Below, in pieces: positions 44,906-55,154 of a stretch of 64,000 nt of DNA (the stretch's first letter is position 1; each line of letters begins with the position of its first letter). The notes under the pieces are model-generated. The model worked only from the letters and a program-made list of their open reading frames with translations. It did not search any database and was not told the origin of the DNA. The DNA lies in contig NZ_CAKRAS010000006.1 of assembly GCF_934295145.1 (NCBI RefSeq), forward strand, positions 1 through 64,000, in the 5' to 3' direction. The DNA comes from an uncultured Eubacterium sp. (GTDB lineage Bacteria > Bacillota > Clostridia > Lachnospirales > Lachnospiraceae). A program made the position numbers and the translations under genes.

Positions 44906-47900
44906 TTATAATTTTTCGTCCAACAATTCTTCGTCACCGATATCTACTTTTTTCATTTCTCTGCGGAATAAGATATCATACAGTACCGGAACTACAAACA
45001 GTGTCATCAACGTTGCATACAGCAGTCCGCCGATTACGACGATCGCCATACCGCGGCTCATTTCTGCTGCCGCATCGGTACTAAATACCATCGTACACAT
45101 TGCCAGTACCGTTGTCAACATGGTCATCAAAATCGGACGCATACGGGTTCTTCCGGTCTCCACCAGTGCCTCCCGTTTTTCCATGCCTTCCATTCGCAGC
45201 TGGTTCGCATAGTCCACAAACACGATACCGTTATTTACAACGACACCTGCCAGCATCAAAAATCCCATCATGGCTGTCAGTGAGATTTCCTGTCTTCCGA
45301 TAAAGAGTCCCAGCAGACCACCGGTAAAGGCCAGTGGAATCGTAAAAATGACAATAAACGGAGATAATAAACTCTGAAACTGTGCCACCATGATCAGATA
45401 AATAAAGGCAATCGCCAGACCGATCATCAGGAAAATATCGTTCATGGCATTCTTAACTTCGGTACTTTCACCCGCAATTTCAAGGCTGTAGCCATCTGGC
45501 AGCTCATACTTATCCAGTTTTTCCTGCAGAGTACGTGACAATAATGTGGTATTATAACCATCTTCTGTCTCCGCAGTCACGCTGATGTATGTTTTCTGAT
45601 TATCTCTTTGAATAGAAGCAAGGCTCACGCCTTCGCTCATAGTTGCAAACTCACTAAGTTTGTGTGTTTCGGTCTCTGTGGTTCCGTCGGATTTCTGTTT
45701 GTCTACAGAAAATTCATAGTCCATCAGAGAATCCACATCTACAGCATCATTTTCATTGACGATTTCTACATCGTACTGTTTGCCGTCCATAGTCAGCGTG
45801 GTTGCTGATTTTTCCGTGGTCAGATTCCCGGCAAGTTCCTGATAAATCTGTGCCACCGTCAGGCCCTGAGCCATAGCTTTGTCTTTATCAATGGTGATCT
45901 GAATGGTCTTATCGCCGCTCTCCTGCCCATTGGTCACTTTTGTAAAGCCTTTTACATCAGACACAATGTCCATCACGTCATTGCTGATCTCCAGCAACTT
46001 GTCTGTATCACTTCCGTAAATATTTACGGTCAATCCGCTTGCCATATAGGAGGACATATCCATATTCGAAGTAGATACGCTGTAATCTTTAAATTTCAGA
46101 TCTTTGCAGATTTTTTCCAACTGTTTTGCCACCGGACTGTTGTCCTTTGCGGTTTCCTCATCCAATAATACAAATACATTCAGGTTATGTGTACCGCCGC
46201 TGCCTGTCATCATGGAAGATGCACTCTGAGAAGCGCTGGAAGAACCAGAGATCATACCAACGTAAGTAACTCCGTCAATAGCAGTCATTTTTTCCATTGC
46301 CTGGTCTGCCAGCGCAAAAGTTTCTTCATCTGTCAGATTTTCGTCCGCCTCCATAGTTACGGACATCTGATCACCGCCCATGGCCGGGAACAGAATCATA
46401 CCGGTATTTACTGCCTTGTATGCACAGCCTGCCAGAAGTCCAATCGCGATAATTAACGGTACAAATTTTCTGCGCAGGCAAAAACGCAGTGCTTTTTCAT
46501 AAATATTCAGCACTTTATTTAACAGTTTCTGCGGTTTTGGTTCTGTATTCCGCAACATGGTGGAGCTCATCGCCGGAACAACGGTCAGTGCGATCAGCAG
46601 ACTCGCAACCAGGCTGTATGCAATGGTTAATGCCAGATCCACGAACAGTTCACGCACAAGACCGTTGACAAAAATGATTGGCACGAATACACAGATTGTT
46701 GTCAATGTGGACGATGCAATGGCACCTGCCACCTGCTTTGCTCCCATAACCGCTGCCCGGGCCGACGGCACACCAAGTCCACGCAGACGGTAAATATTTT
46801 CGATTACAACGATGGAGTTATCCACCAGCATACCAATTCCCAACGCCAGTCCCGACAGTGATATCAGATTTAACGTTACGCCGCTGAAATACATCAGCAC
46901 GATTGCCACCAGTACACTCAGCGGAATGCTGAATGCTACTACGATGGTCGGTTTGATGGAACGCAGGAAAATTGCAAGCACGATGATTGCAAGAATTGCG
47001 CCCACGATCAGGTTTGATAATACATTCTGCACGATCAGATCTATGTAATCCCCCTGATCCATCAGACTTGTAATATGAAGTCCGTCATAATCTTTCTCTA
47101 ACTGACTGATCGCTGCACCACAGGTATCGGACACATCTGCGGTTCCAGCTGTACTTGATTTTGAAATAGACAGGACGATTCCGTCATGTCCGTTTACTTT
47201 TGCATAGGCATCTTTGGAATTGTCGATCCATGTGACATCTGCCACGTCAGATACATGCACATCTCCCAGTCCGTCAATATTGCAAAGTACGGAAGATTCC
47301 AGTTCTCCATCAGAAGCATATTCGTCACCGACTTTCAGCAGATACTGATCCTCTCCCTGATAAATATATCCCGCAGGCATTGCAAAATTCTGTGCAGACA
47401 GTAATTGTGATAAAGTATCCAGACTTAATAAGGAATCCAGGTTTGCATTTTTCAACGCAGTGTCTCTGCCCTGTTCATAAGAAGTCTGTGCATCATCTAA
47501 TTTTTCCTGATTAGATTCCAATGCTGCTTCTCCGTCTGCGATCTGAGCTGCACCGGTGCTGAAACCAACTGCAGCGGAAATTTTACCGGATTCCAGTGCT
47601 TCGTAATTATCCGTCGCAGCCTTCACCTGCTCGTTGACCTGATCCACGATTGCCTGTGCTGCCTGTATCTCAACTTCTAAATTTGCTAATTCTGTGTCAA
47701 TCTGCGGCAGACGGGTATTTACGATCTGATCCATCTGTTTCAGATTATCTGCTGTCAGTGATGCCGCTGCATCTGACTGACCGATTTGTTTCATAAAAGC
47801 AGTTAATGCTTCTAATTTCTCCGGATTTTTCAGTGCATCGGAAATATCCACCGGATAAGCAGAGGCATCCATGCCATAACCTGCCGCCATTTTCTGCATG

Positions 47901-48796
47901 GAAGCAAAACTTTCATTTACCTGCTGATACTGCGCCTCAATTCCGGCATCATTATATGCTTTTTTCTCCGTCTCCAGGGCCATTTTGGAAGCCTGCAGAC
48001 CTGCAAGCTGCGCATTGTATGCAGACTGTGTCGCTACTGCCGCATCCACTGCCTTGCTGCTCTGCGCCAATTCACTGGATGTAGAATTCTGCTTGTCTTC
48101 CAGTGTCTTTTTGGAATTCTCCAGCTGTGCTTTCGCACTGTTCATCTGGCTTTTTGCATCGTCAATCTGAGACTTTGCATCTGCAAGCTGATCGTCCACA
48201 TAAGCAGCCAGTTTATCATTCAGCGCATCGATTTTTTCCTGGTTCAAACGAACTTCCACCGTTTTTTCAATGGCTCCGGTTGTATTTACACTCGCTACTC
48301 CGTTCTGGCGCTCCATAGTTGGAACAACGGTGTTTTCCACAAAATCACTGAGTTCATAGATATCTTTTCCATCATAATCCACACTGGCATAAATAACCGG
48401 AAGCATATCCATGGACATTTCCATGATCATCGGTTTTCCGGCACCATCCGGCAACGTGATCAGATCCAGAGCATTGGACAGTTTTACCATGGCGCTGTCC
48501 ATGTTTGTATCCTCTGCAAATTCCAGCATAACCGTACAATAATTCTCATTGGACGTACTTGTAACATTTTCTACTCCATTAACCGTTCCAAGTCCGGATT
48601 CCAACGGTTCCGTCACCGTACTCTCGATTTTGTCCGGCGAAGCCCCCGGATAAGTCGTCACAACCACAACGTAGGGCAATGAAAACTCCGGTAACAGATC
48701 CGTGGACATTCTGGTAAAACTTACCACACCAAGGATCATACAGATCACCACTGCCACAAATACGGTATAGGGTTTCTTAACGCTAAATTTTGACAT
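44906..48796 (-). CDS. RND superfamily exporter with coiled-coil insertion
   Basis: This 1296-residue protein is an AcrB/SwrC-type RND permease. The N-terminal segment is VKKPYTVFVAVVICMILG, and TDLLPEFSLPYVVVVTTYPG and later GIGMLVDNSIVVIENIYRLR fit the family. There are about twelve membrane segments. Residues about 193-456 form an insertion of about 265 residues in the first porter domain, between a strand (VEVRLNQEKIDALN) and the helix LDTLSQLLSAQNF. It is rich in A, Q, K, E and coiled-coil heptads (DAKSQIDDAKSQMNSAKAQL). Usual members are about 1030-1070 residues. No separate membrane-fusion gene is adjacent. Confidence 0.9.
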   Translation of the reverse strand: MSKFSVKKPYTVFVAVVICMILGVVSFTRMSTDLLPEFSLPYVVVVTTYPGASPDKIESTVTEPLESGLGTVNGVENVTSTSNENYCTVMLEFAEDTNMDSAMVKLSNALDLITLPDGAGKPMIMEMSMDMLPVIYASVDYDGKDIYELSDFVENTVVPTMERQNGVASVNTTGAIEKTVEVRLNQEKIDALNDKLAAYVDDQLADAKSQIDDAKSQMNSAKAQLENSKKTLEDKQNSTSSELAQSSKAVDAAVATQSAYNAQLAGLQASKMALETEKKAYNDAGIEAQYQQVNESFASMQKMAAGYGMDASAYPVDISDALKNPEKLEALTAFMKQIGQSDAAASLTADNLKQMDQIVNTRLPQIDTELANLEVEIQAAQAIVDQVNEQVKAATDNYEALESGKISAAVGFSTGAAQIADGEAALESNQEKLDDAQTSYEQGRDTALKNANLDSLLSLDTLSQLLSAQNFAMPAGYIYQGEDQYLLKVGDEYASDGELESSVLCNIDGLGDVHVSDVADVTWIDNSKDAYAKVNGHDGIVLSISKSSTAGTADVSDTCGAAISQLEKDYDGLHITSLMDQGDYIDLIVQNVLSNLIVGAILAIIVLAIFLRSIKPTIVVAFSIPLSVLVAIVLMYFSGVTLNLISLSGLALGIGMLVDNSIVVIENIYRLRGLGVPSARAAVMGAKQVAGAIASSTLTTICVFVPIIFVNGLVRELFVDLALTIAYSLVASLLIALTVVPAMSSTMLRNTEPKPQKLLNKVLNIYEKALRFCLRRKFVPLIIAIGLLAGCAYKAVNTGMILFPAMGGDQMSVTMEADENLTDEETFALADQAMEKMTAIDGVTYVGMISGSSSASQSASSMMTGSGGTHNLNVFVLLDEETAKDNSPVAKQLEKICKDLKFKDYSVSTSNMDMSSYMASGLTVNIYGSDTDKLLEISNDVMDIVSDVKGFTKVTNGQESGDKTIQITIDKDKAMAQGLTVAQIYQELAGNLTTEKSATTLTMDGKQYDVEIVNENDAVDVDSLMDYEFSVDKQKSDGTTETETHKLSEFATMSEGVSLASIQRDNQKTYISVTAETEDGYNTTLLSRTLQEKLDKYELPDGYSLEIAGESTEVKNAMNDIFLMIGLAIAFIYLIMVAQFQSLLSPFIVIFTIPLAFTGGLLGLFIGRQEISLTAMMGFLMLAGVVVNNGIVFVDYANQLRMEGMEKREALVETGRTRMRPILMTMLTTVLAMCTMVFSTDAAAEMSRGMAIVVIGGLLYATLMTLFVVPVLYDILFRREMKKVDIGDEELLDEKL

Positions 48797-48892
48797 TTCT
48801 TTCCTTCTTTCTACTACTATAAATTATTTAAACTTATCTCTCAGCAATCTGCCATTCCTGTCAAATGCAGATTTTTCCCATACTATCGAAGT

Positions 48893-48921
48893 ATTTTACC
48901 TTAAACTCATTTTCAGCTCAA
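48893..48921 (-). promoter_or_regulatory. Promoter of the RND exporter gene
   Basis: On the minus strand TTGAGC (48916-48921) and TAAAAT (48893-48898) are 17 nt apart. A leader hairpin, AATCTGC (48846-48852) with GCAGATT (48867-48873), follows. Confidence 0.5.
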
Positions 48922-48976
48922 CCAATTTGTGGAAGTTTATATTTTTTTTACACTTGTTCCCGGATGCTTGCTTTTG

Positions 48977-49010
48977 TTTGATAGGAAATTCATCGTAATT
49001 TCCTATCAAA
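48977..49010. promoter_or_regulatory. Perfect 14-bp inverted repeat upstream of the RND gene
   Basis: TTTGATAGGAAATT (48977-48990) and its complement (48997-49010) are separated by 6 nt. It is either a regulator site or a second terminator hairpin; it lies about 55 nt upstream of the promoter. Confidence 0.4.
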
Positions 49011-49023
49011 ACACAAAAAATCA

Positions 49024-49049
49024 CCCGGCTACCGTTTCCGATAACCGGG
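49024..49049 (-). terminator. Terminator of the large surface protein gene
   Basis: CCCGGCTA (49024-49031) pairs with TAACCGGG (49042-49049), and GATTTTTTG follows on the minus strand. Confidence 0.75.
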
Positions 49050-49093
49050 CAATTTTATTCATTATCTATGGGGTAAAGCATTTGATAATTTAC

Positions 49094-52000
49094 TTAGAAA
49101 ACTACCTTACCGTTGACAATCTTGTATGTTACACCGTTGCGTTTTGCTTTTCCGTTGTAAGAGAAGTCAACTTTACCACCTTTGAGGTACCACCAGCCGT
49201 TCTCGTTTTTCGCAAGTCCGTTAAAGTTGAAGTTAACTTTACCGTTCTCGATTCTCCACCAGCCGTTTGCGTTCTTAGCAACTCCAGTGTAGCTGAAGTC
49301 TACTTTTCCACCGCGGAGATACCACCAGCCGTTCTCGTTTTTCTCAACGCTGTTGCAGTTGAAATCAACTTTGCCGTTTACGATTCTCCACCAGCCGTTC
49401 TCGTTTTTAGCGATTCCGGTGTAGCCAAAGTCTACTTTACCGTTTGTGATCTTCCACCAGCCGTTCTCATTCTTAGCTACTGTATTTGCTGAGAAATCAA
49501 CTTTACCGCCGCGGATGATCCACCAGCCATTCGCATTCTTAGCTACTGTGTTTGCTGAGAAGTCTACTTTACCGTTCTTTACATACCACCAGCCGTTAAC
49601 GTTCTTAGCTACTGTAGTTACATCTGTAGCAATCTTGCCATCTTTGTAGTAATACCAGTTTCCATCAGCTGCTTTCTGGTTTGCAAGTCCGTCTGCGATT
49701 GCAGGTGTCTCATCTTTCTGATCAGATACTGTTACGTTCTCGTATGTCTTGCCAGCTTCCAGTTTGATCGCATTGCCATCAGCATCTTTTGCGGAACCAT
49801 ACTCAACAGTTGCGCCGTCAGCGATTGTCAGTTTTGTGATGATAGATGTACCATCAGCAACCCATGTACCGTCAACGTTTACGATAACATCGTTTCCACC
49901 ATTGTAGTACGGTGTGTTCATTACATGACCGATCTGGTTGTAATCAGCTTCTTTGATAGATGTATTCTGTGTCTTTCCACCATCGGTTGTATGTTTGATG
50001 GTTGTAGAGCTGATCGCACCTTTGACAGAAGCACCGTCTTTGATGTTAACTGTCAGTTTGTTTGCTGCTCCGTAGTAACCGGATCCATTGTAGATATTTC
50101 CTTCCAGATCTTTATCTTCAATGTTCAATACGGAAGTATTTGTTCTTTCAGATGTATTTGCTTCGGACATCCATCCTTCTGCCTCGCTATACTCAGCATC
50201 GCTGAATACAGGTCCTGCATAACCAGCCGGGAAGGAGATTCCTTTTGCTGCTGCATCTTCATTATCAATAATCTGGTAAACAACACCATTCTCTGTTCCG
50301 TTCAGTTCGTTCTCAGCTTTTGCGTTTGCATCTGTTGCTGCTTTTACAGTAACATCTTTGCCAAGGTTTACTGTGGAATCTGCACTCTTAATCAGGAATG
50401 CAGCAGATTTTGTGTTCATTGTTGTAGCATCTTCTACATTTACAGTAGCCTGACCCCAGATATCTACACCGAAGTTCTCGGAGTTGATCTCTGTCTCTCT
50501 GGTCTCATATGGTGTAACTTTGTTATAACCTTTTACTTCAGTCATTTCATTGTTGTACCATACAGCTTTGTTTGTAGAAATTGTCTCACCTTTCTTTGTA
50601 GCTGCCATTGTGATGTTGTTGTTATCACCGTTCGCTGCGATTGTCAGGTAAGTAGGTACATTGAAAGTAGATCCAAGGAAGTACTCCTGAGCGTTACCGA
50701 TTGCGTATGTACCGTAGCCGCTGCCACCCTTCTTCATATCAACCGTTGTGTTGATTGCGTACAGGTTCGGGTTGCTTCCGGAATCTGTAGAAAGTGCGCC
50801 CCAGCTGTCTGCGTATACATTTGCATCCTGAATTACCATAGAGGAACCTTTACCAAGCATATTGGTTGTACGAGCATTTCCTACAACACCAAGTACCCAT
50901 GGCGGAGATACCATCTTAACAGTATCCGCTGTATTTAAGAATCCATCGTAGAGTGTACCGCCGTTTGCAGCAAGTTCTGTTGTGCTGTCATCTCTGTCAC
51001 CTTTGATGTATACGTCACCACCGTTATCTACTTCTACGGCCGGTTTAGCAACACCATAAGTTGCGATAGAACCACCTTTGGAAAGGTCGATGGTTGTCTT
51101 GTAAGTTGCATTTGTCTGAGTTGTTCCACCCATCTGTCCGTCAGCGTCTGCGCTTCCGTTTGTTGTGATAGTGTCACCGTAAACAGTTACAGCTGTACCA
51201 TAGCCGACGAAATCGTTAACATCTGCACTACCATTAGAATTGTCTTTTCCATCTGCATTACCAGCAACAATCACCGGGTTGTCCAGTGTAGCATTGGATT
51301 TGTTTACAACTACCGGGTTGAAGTTCTTGGATGTAGATGTCAGAACGAGGTCTGATAATGTGTTGCCTGTCAGTTTTGCGCCAAGGTTTGCTGCACCTAC
51401 TGCCAGTTCAGACTCTGCACCGATCTGTACACCTGTACGGTAATCTGTGTATGTATAATTGCTGTTCCATACAGAACCATAACCATCTTTGTGTGATACG
51501 GTATAAACATTTACTGTCTTGCCGGCTTTAATTGCTGCTTTTGCATCTGCAAGTGAAAGCTCTGTAGCGCCATCTTTATCTGTTGTGATAAATGTCATGT
51601 AGCTTGCATATGGAGCTTTTGCATCTGCTGTTTCAACGATATCGCTGCCACTGATAGATGTAACTTCTGCGCCGTTCTCAATTGCACTTGCTGTTCCGAT
51701 AACTGTTACGTTCTCGTATGTTTTGCCTGATTCCAGTGTAATTACACGGCCAGTGGAATCTTTTGCTTCACCGTATGCAACATCTCCACCTTCAGCAATT
51801 GTAAGTTTTGTGATGATAGATGTTCCATCAGCGGTCCATACAGCACCTTTTTCTACATTTACAACTACATCGTTAGATCCGTTGTAAGAAGGTGTATTCA
51901 TTACATGACCGATCTGATTGTAATTAGCTTCTTTGATGGATGTATTCTGTGTCTTTCCACCATCTGTTGTATGTTTGATGGTTGTAGCACTGATAGAACC

Positions 52001-53950
52001 TGTTACGGAACCACCTGCTTTGATATTTACGGTCAGTTCCTGACCATCTCCGTAGTAACCGGATCCGTTGTAAATATTACCTTCTAACTGGTTTGCAACA
52101 TTTAATGTGGAAGCTGTCTTCTGAGCTGCTCCACCCGGTGCGCCGCCTGGTGCTCCACCCTGGTCTCCACCTGCTGCTCCACCCGGTGCGCCGCCTGGTG
52201 CTCCACCCTGGTCTCCACCTGCTGCTCCATCCGGTGCGCCGCCTGGTGCTCCGCCCGGCTGCTGTCCGCTGTCAGAAGAAGCAGATGCCTCTAACCAGCC
52301 TTCGGACTCAGAATACTCAGCATCACTGAATACAGGACCTGAATATCCTTCCGGGAAGGAGATTCCTTTTGCTGCTGAATCCTCATTGTCGATGATCTGG
52401 AATACAACACCATTCTTTGTATTGTTGATTTTCTTCTCAGCTTCTGCGTTTACATCAGTTGCTGCATCAACAGTTGCATCTTTACCGATATTTACAGTAG
52501 CGCTTGCACTCTTTACGAGGAATGCTGCTGATTTTGTATGGAACTCTGTAGCATCATTTACATTAACAGTAGCCTGTCCCCAGATGTCCATACCAAAGTT
52601 CTCAGAATTTACAACTGTCTGAGCTGTCTTGGATGCAACTACAGAATCATAGCCTTCTTTGATGGACATCTCATTGTTATTCCATACTGCTTTGTCAATG
52701 CTGATTGCCTTACCTGCAGTTGTAGCACCTAAGGTAACATTGTTGTTGTCACCGTTTGCTGCAATTGTCAGGTAAGTCGGCACATTAAATACGGAACCAA
52801 GGAAGTACTCCTGCGCATTACCGATCGCGTATGTACCATATCCACTGCCGCCTTTTTTCATGTTGACAGTACTGTTGATCGTATACAGGTATGGATTGCT
52901 TCCTGCATCTGTAGACAGTGCTCCCCAGCCTTCTGCATACACATCCGCATCCTGAACTACCATTGTGGATCCTTTACCAAGCATATTGGTTGTACGGGCA
53001 TTTCCTACGACACCAAGTACCCATGGCGGAGATACCATTTTTGTAGTATCTGCTGTATTTTTGAATCCATCATAAAGAGTTCCACCATATGTTGCGAGCT
53101 CTGTAGTTGAGGTATCTCCATCACCTTTGATGACAACGTCACCACCGTTATCTACTTCTACGGCTGGTCTTGCCACACCATAAGTTGTGATTGAACCACC
53201 TTTATTCAGGTTCAGTGTTGTTTTATAAGTAGCATTTGTATTGGTTGTTCCACCCATCATACCATCAGCATCTGTGCCGCCGCCGGACTGGATAGAATCA
53301 CCATAAATCGTTACTGCTGTACCATAACCAACAAAATCATTGACATCTTCTTTACCATTGGAGTTGTTCTTACCATCTTTGTTACCAGCAACGATCACCG
53401 GATTGTTGATCACTGCATTTGCTTTGTTTACAACGATCGGGTTAAAGTTCTTGGATGTAGAAAGAAGATTGAACTGATCTAAAGTAGTTGTCTTTGTTGC
53501 ATCGTCTGTTGTAAGAGTACCGCCAACACCCTCTGTACCGATTGCTGCTTTGTCAGCATCTGCACCAATCTGAACACCGGTACGGTAATCTGTGTAAGTA
53601 TAGCTCTTACTCCAGGAAGAACCGTAGCCTTCTTTATGAGATACTGTGTACATTTTAATGGATGTGTCCCCTGCTTTTACAGCTGCCTGAGCGTCTGCAA
53701 GTGAAAGTTCTTTTGCACTTCCATCTGCTGCTACAGATGTAAATGTAATGTTGCTTCCGTATGCTGTTGTCTGTCCATCGTAAGTTGTGATTTTTCCGTT
53801 CTCAATTGCTTTTACAGTATTTTTTGCCTGAGCATCTTCTGCAAAAGCCTGTGTGGAAACTGCCGGAGCAGCAAGCATGATTGCCATTGCTACTGCGCTG
53901 ACTGCGGATACAGCTTTACGCATGAACTGTTTCATACTTTTACTTTTCAT
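49094..53950 (-). CDS. Large secreted surface protein with duplicated modules and GW-type repeats
   Basis: This is a 1618-residue surface protein. The signal peptide ends near AVSTQAFA. Two related blocks follow, each about 680 residues: block one at nt 51700-53830 and block two at nt 49740-51700. They share long runs such as NARTTNMLGKGS and GGSGYGTYAIGNAQEYFLG. Beta-helix-like strands dominate. The first block ends in a Gly/Pro/Ala/Gln-rich linker (units GGAPGGA, nt 52120-52262). The C-terminus has nine units of about 22 residues (NGWWYVKNGKVDFSANTVAK-like), nt 49097-49690, as in cell-wall-binding repeats. No LPXTG motif is seen. The start at 53950 follows GGAGGAGG; it likely binds the wall by the repeats. 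The ligand is unknown. Confidence 0.85.
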   Translation of the reverse strand: MKSKSMKQFMRKAVSAVSAVAMAIMLAAPAVSTQAFAEDAQAKNTVKAIENGKITTYDGQTTAYGSNITFTSVAADGSAKELSLADAQAAVKAGDTSIKMYTVSHKEGYGSSWSKSYTYTDYRTGVQIGADADKAAIGTEGVGGTLTTDDATKTTTLDQFNLLSTSKNFNPIVVNKANAVINNPVIVAGNKDGKNNSNGKEDVNDFVGYGTAVTIYGDSIQSGGGTDADGMMGGTTNTNATYKTTLNLNKGGSITTYGVARPAVEVDNGGDVVIKGDGDTSTTELATYGGTLYDGFKNTADTTKMVSPPWVLGVVGNARTTNMLGKGSTMVVQDADVYAEGWGALSTDAGSNPYLYTINSTVNMKKGGSGYGTYAIGNAQEYFLGSVFNVPTYLTIAANGDNNNVTLGATTAGKAISIDKAVWNNNEMSIKEGYDSVVASKTAQTVVNSENFGMDIWGQATVNVNDATEFHTKSAAFLVKSASATVNIGKDATVDAATDVNAEAEKKINNTKNGVVFQIIDNEDSAAKGISFPEGYSGPVFSDAEYSESEGWLEASASSDSGQQPGGAPGGAPDGAAGGDQGGAPGGAPGGAAGGDQGGAPGGAPGGAAQKTASTLNVANQLEGNIYNGSGYYGDGQELTVNIKAGGSVTGSISATTIKHTTDGGKTQNTSIKEANYNQIGHVMNTPSYNGSNDVVVNVEKGAVWTADGTSIITKLTIAEGGDVAYGEAKDSTGRVITLESGKTYENVTVIGTASAIENGAEVTSISGSDIVETADAKAPYASYMTFITTDKDGATELSLADAKAAIKAGKTVNVYTVSHKDGYGSVWNSNYTYTDYRTGVQIGAESELAVGAANLGAKLTGNTLSDLVLTSTSKNFNPVVVNKSNATLDNPVIVAGNADGKDNSNGSADVNDFVGYGTAVTVYGDTITTNGSADADGQMGGTTQTNATYKTTIDLSKGGSIATYGVAKPAVEVDNGGDVYIKGDRDDSTTELAANGGTLYDGFLNTADTVKMVSPPWVLGVVGNARTTNMLGKGSSMVIQDANVYADSWGALSTDSGSNPNLYAINTTVDMKKGGSGYGTYAIGNAQEYFLGSTFNVPTYLTIAANGDNNNITMAATKKGETISTNKAVWYNNEMTEVKGYNKVTPYETRETEINSENFGVDIWGQATVNVEDATTMNTKSAAFLIKSADSTVNLGKDVTVKAATDANAKAENELNGTENGVVYQIIDNEDAAAKGISFPAGYAGPVFSDAEYSEAEGWMSEANTSERTNTSVLNIEDKDLEGNIYNGSGYYGAANKLTVNIKDGASVKGAISSTTIKHTTDGGKTQNTSIKEADYNQIGHVMNTPYYNGGNDVIVNVDGTWVADGTSIITKLTIADGATVEYGSAKDADGNAIKLEAGKTYENVTVSDQKDETPAIADGLANQKAADGNWYYYKDGKIATDVTTVAKNVNGWWYVKNGKVDFSANTVAKNANGWWIIRGGKVDFSANTVAKNENGWWKITNGKVDFGYTGIAKNENGWWRIVNGKVDFNCNSVEKNENGWWYLRGGKVDFSYTGVAKNANGWWRIENGKVNFNFNGLAKNENGWWYLKGGKVDFSYNGKAKRNGVTYKIVNGKVVF

Positions 53951-53990
53951 AATGTCCTCCTCCAATTATGATATTTTATCAGGTAGGTAT

Positions 53991-54019
53991 ATGATACCTG
54001 TTATAGAACGTTTAAACAA
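53991..54019 (-). promoter_or_regulatory. Promoter of the surface protein gene
   Basis: On the minus strand TTGTTT (54014-54019) and TATCAT (53991-53996) are 17 nt apart. Confidence 0.45.
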
Positions 54020-54023
54020 TGAC

Positions 54024-54054
54024 ACTTTTTTTGATAAAAGTGCTGTTTTTTGTG
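54024..54054. repeat. 31-nt upstream motif, copy 1
   Basis: It shares about 27 of 31 positions with the copy at 55093-55123, including AAAAGTGCTGTTTT. It can form a CACTTTT/AAAAGTG hairpin. It lies just upstream of the promoter of the surface protein gene. Confidence 0.5.
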
Positions 54055-54092
54055 ATTTTTCACAAAATTGTCACATTTTATTAACAATCTGC

Positions 54093-54935
54093 TTATAATT
54101 CATTCGGGATTAATGATGCAATCACAGTTCCATCACCGGACAATTCCAGATTGCCATCATTTTCTGCGTAGGTATAAGTAAATTCTTTATCAAATGCAGA
54201 TAACGTAACGGTGTTGTCATCTCCCAGTGTATACGCTTCATCCAATACCAGATAGAAGGTTCCATCCGCATGGAATTCATAACGGTAATTGTCCATTCCG
54301 TATGCGGTATAAATTCCCTCAAAATTCTCCATATCCGCAATACCATCTGTACCACTGATGGATTTCATTGCTACTTGCGTCTCTGCCTCCGCACCGGAAT
54401 ACGTTGTGCGGATATACAGTTCCCCATCTTCCTGATCAATGATATAGTTTGTCGGAGTCTCCTGGGCATCAAACTGCATGGAGATCATATCTTTGTCTGT
54501 ACCATCTGTACTTGCATCATGTGAAAAAGAGTAGGTACCTTTCTGCACATAATAGCAGGTACTCTCTCCATCAAAATAATAGAACACGCCGTCTGCATCT
54601 TTCAGTTCATAACGGCCGGAAGGTTTTTCCAGACTTCCTTTCTCTGCCGTGGAACGCACTTCATAAGAAGCATCCTTGATATAATTAGGATCATCCGAAC
54701 CTGTCAGATCATGAGACGGTTCTTTCTCATCGTCTCCCTGTGCGTCAGTCTGATCAGAATCTGTATTTGCCTGATCCGTATCCGATGCAACACTGTCTGT
54801 TTTTGCACTCTCCGCTGCTGCAGATTCCTCTGTGGCAGATGTCTGTCCTGCATTTCCCCCTGAAGTTCCACATCCAGCCACCAGAAGCGCCATACTTAAT
54901 CCCAATGCACTGAGCATGTATTTTAATTTACTCAT
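54093..54935 (-). CDS. Lipoprotein of unknown function
   Basis: This 280-residue lipoprotein has a lipobox LLVAGC (Cys22). A Ser/Ala/Asp/Thr-rich linker to about residue 80 precedes a globular domain with short repeated beta pieces (RYELKDADGVFYYFDG, YRYEFHADGTFYLVLDE). The two halves of the domain look alike, suggesting an internal duplication. The family is not recognised. It carries AAGGAGG before the ATG and lies just upstream of the large surface protein, so both may be envelope partners. The 54936-55524 gap upstream holds repeats only. Confidence 0.82.
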   Translation of the reverse strand: MSKLKYMLSALGLSMALLVAGCGTSGGNAGQTSATEESAAAESAKTDSVASDTDQANTDSDQTDAQGDDEKEPSHDLTGSDDPNYIKDASYEVRSTAEKGSLEKPSGRYELKDADGVFYYFDGESTCYYVQKGTYSFSHDASTDGTDKDMISMQFDAQETPTNYIIDQEDGELYIRTTYSGAEAETQVAMKSISGTDGIADMENFEGIYTAYGMDNYRYEFHADGTFYLVLDEAYTLGDDNTVTLSAFDKEFTYTYAENDGNLELSGDGTVIASLIPNEL

Positions 54936-55092
54936 GTCAAATTCCTCCTTTTTTATCCTCCGGAACGTTCCTCACCTCCGGAGCATCTTCATGCCTTAAC
55001 CTTTTTCTCCCCGATGTCTACCATCTTGTGGATACGCAAAATCCACTTCTACTGATGTCATTTTCTCATAATCACGTCATTGGCTAAAGGCA

Positions 55093-55123
55093 ACTTTTTT
55101 AGAAAAAAGTGCTGTTTTATGTG
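55093..55123. repeat. 31-nt upstream motif, copy 2
   Basis: It matches the 54024-54054 motif at about 27 of 31 positions. It lies about 160 nt upstream of the lipoprotein gene, so both neighbouring envelope genes share it. Confidence 0.5.
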
Positions 55124-55154
55124 GTCTTTGGAATAAAGTTTAGTTTTATTAAAA

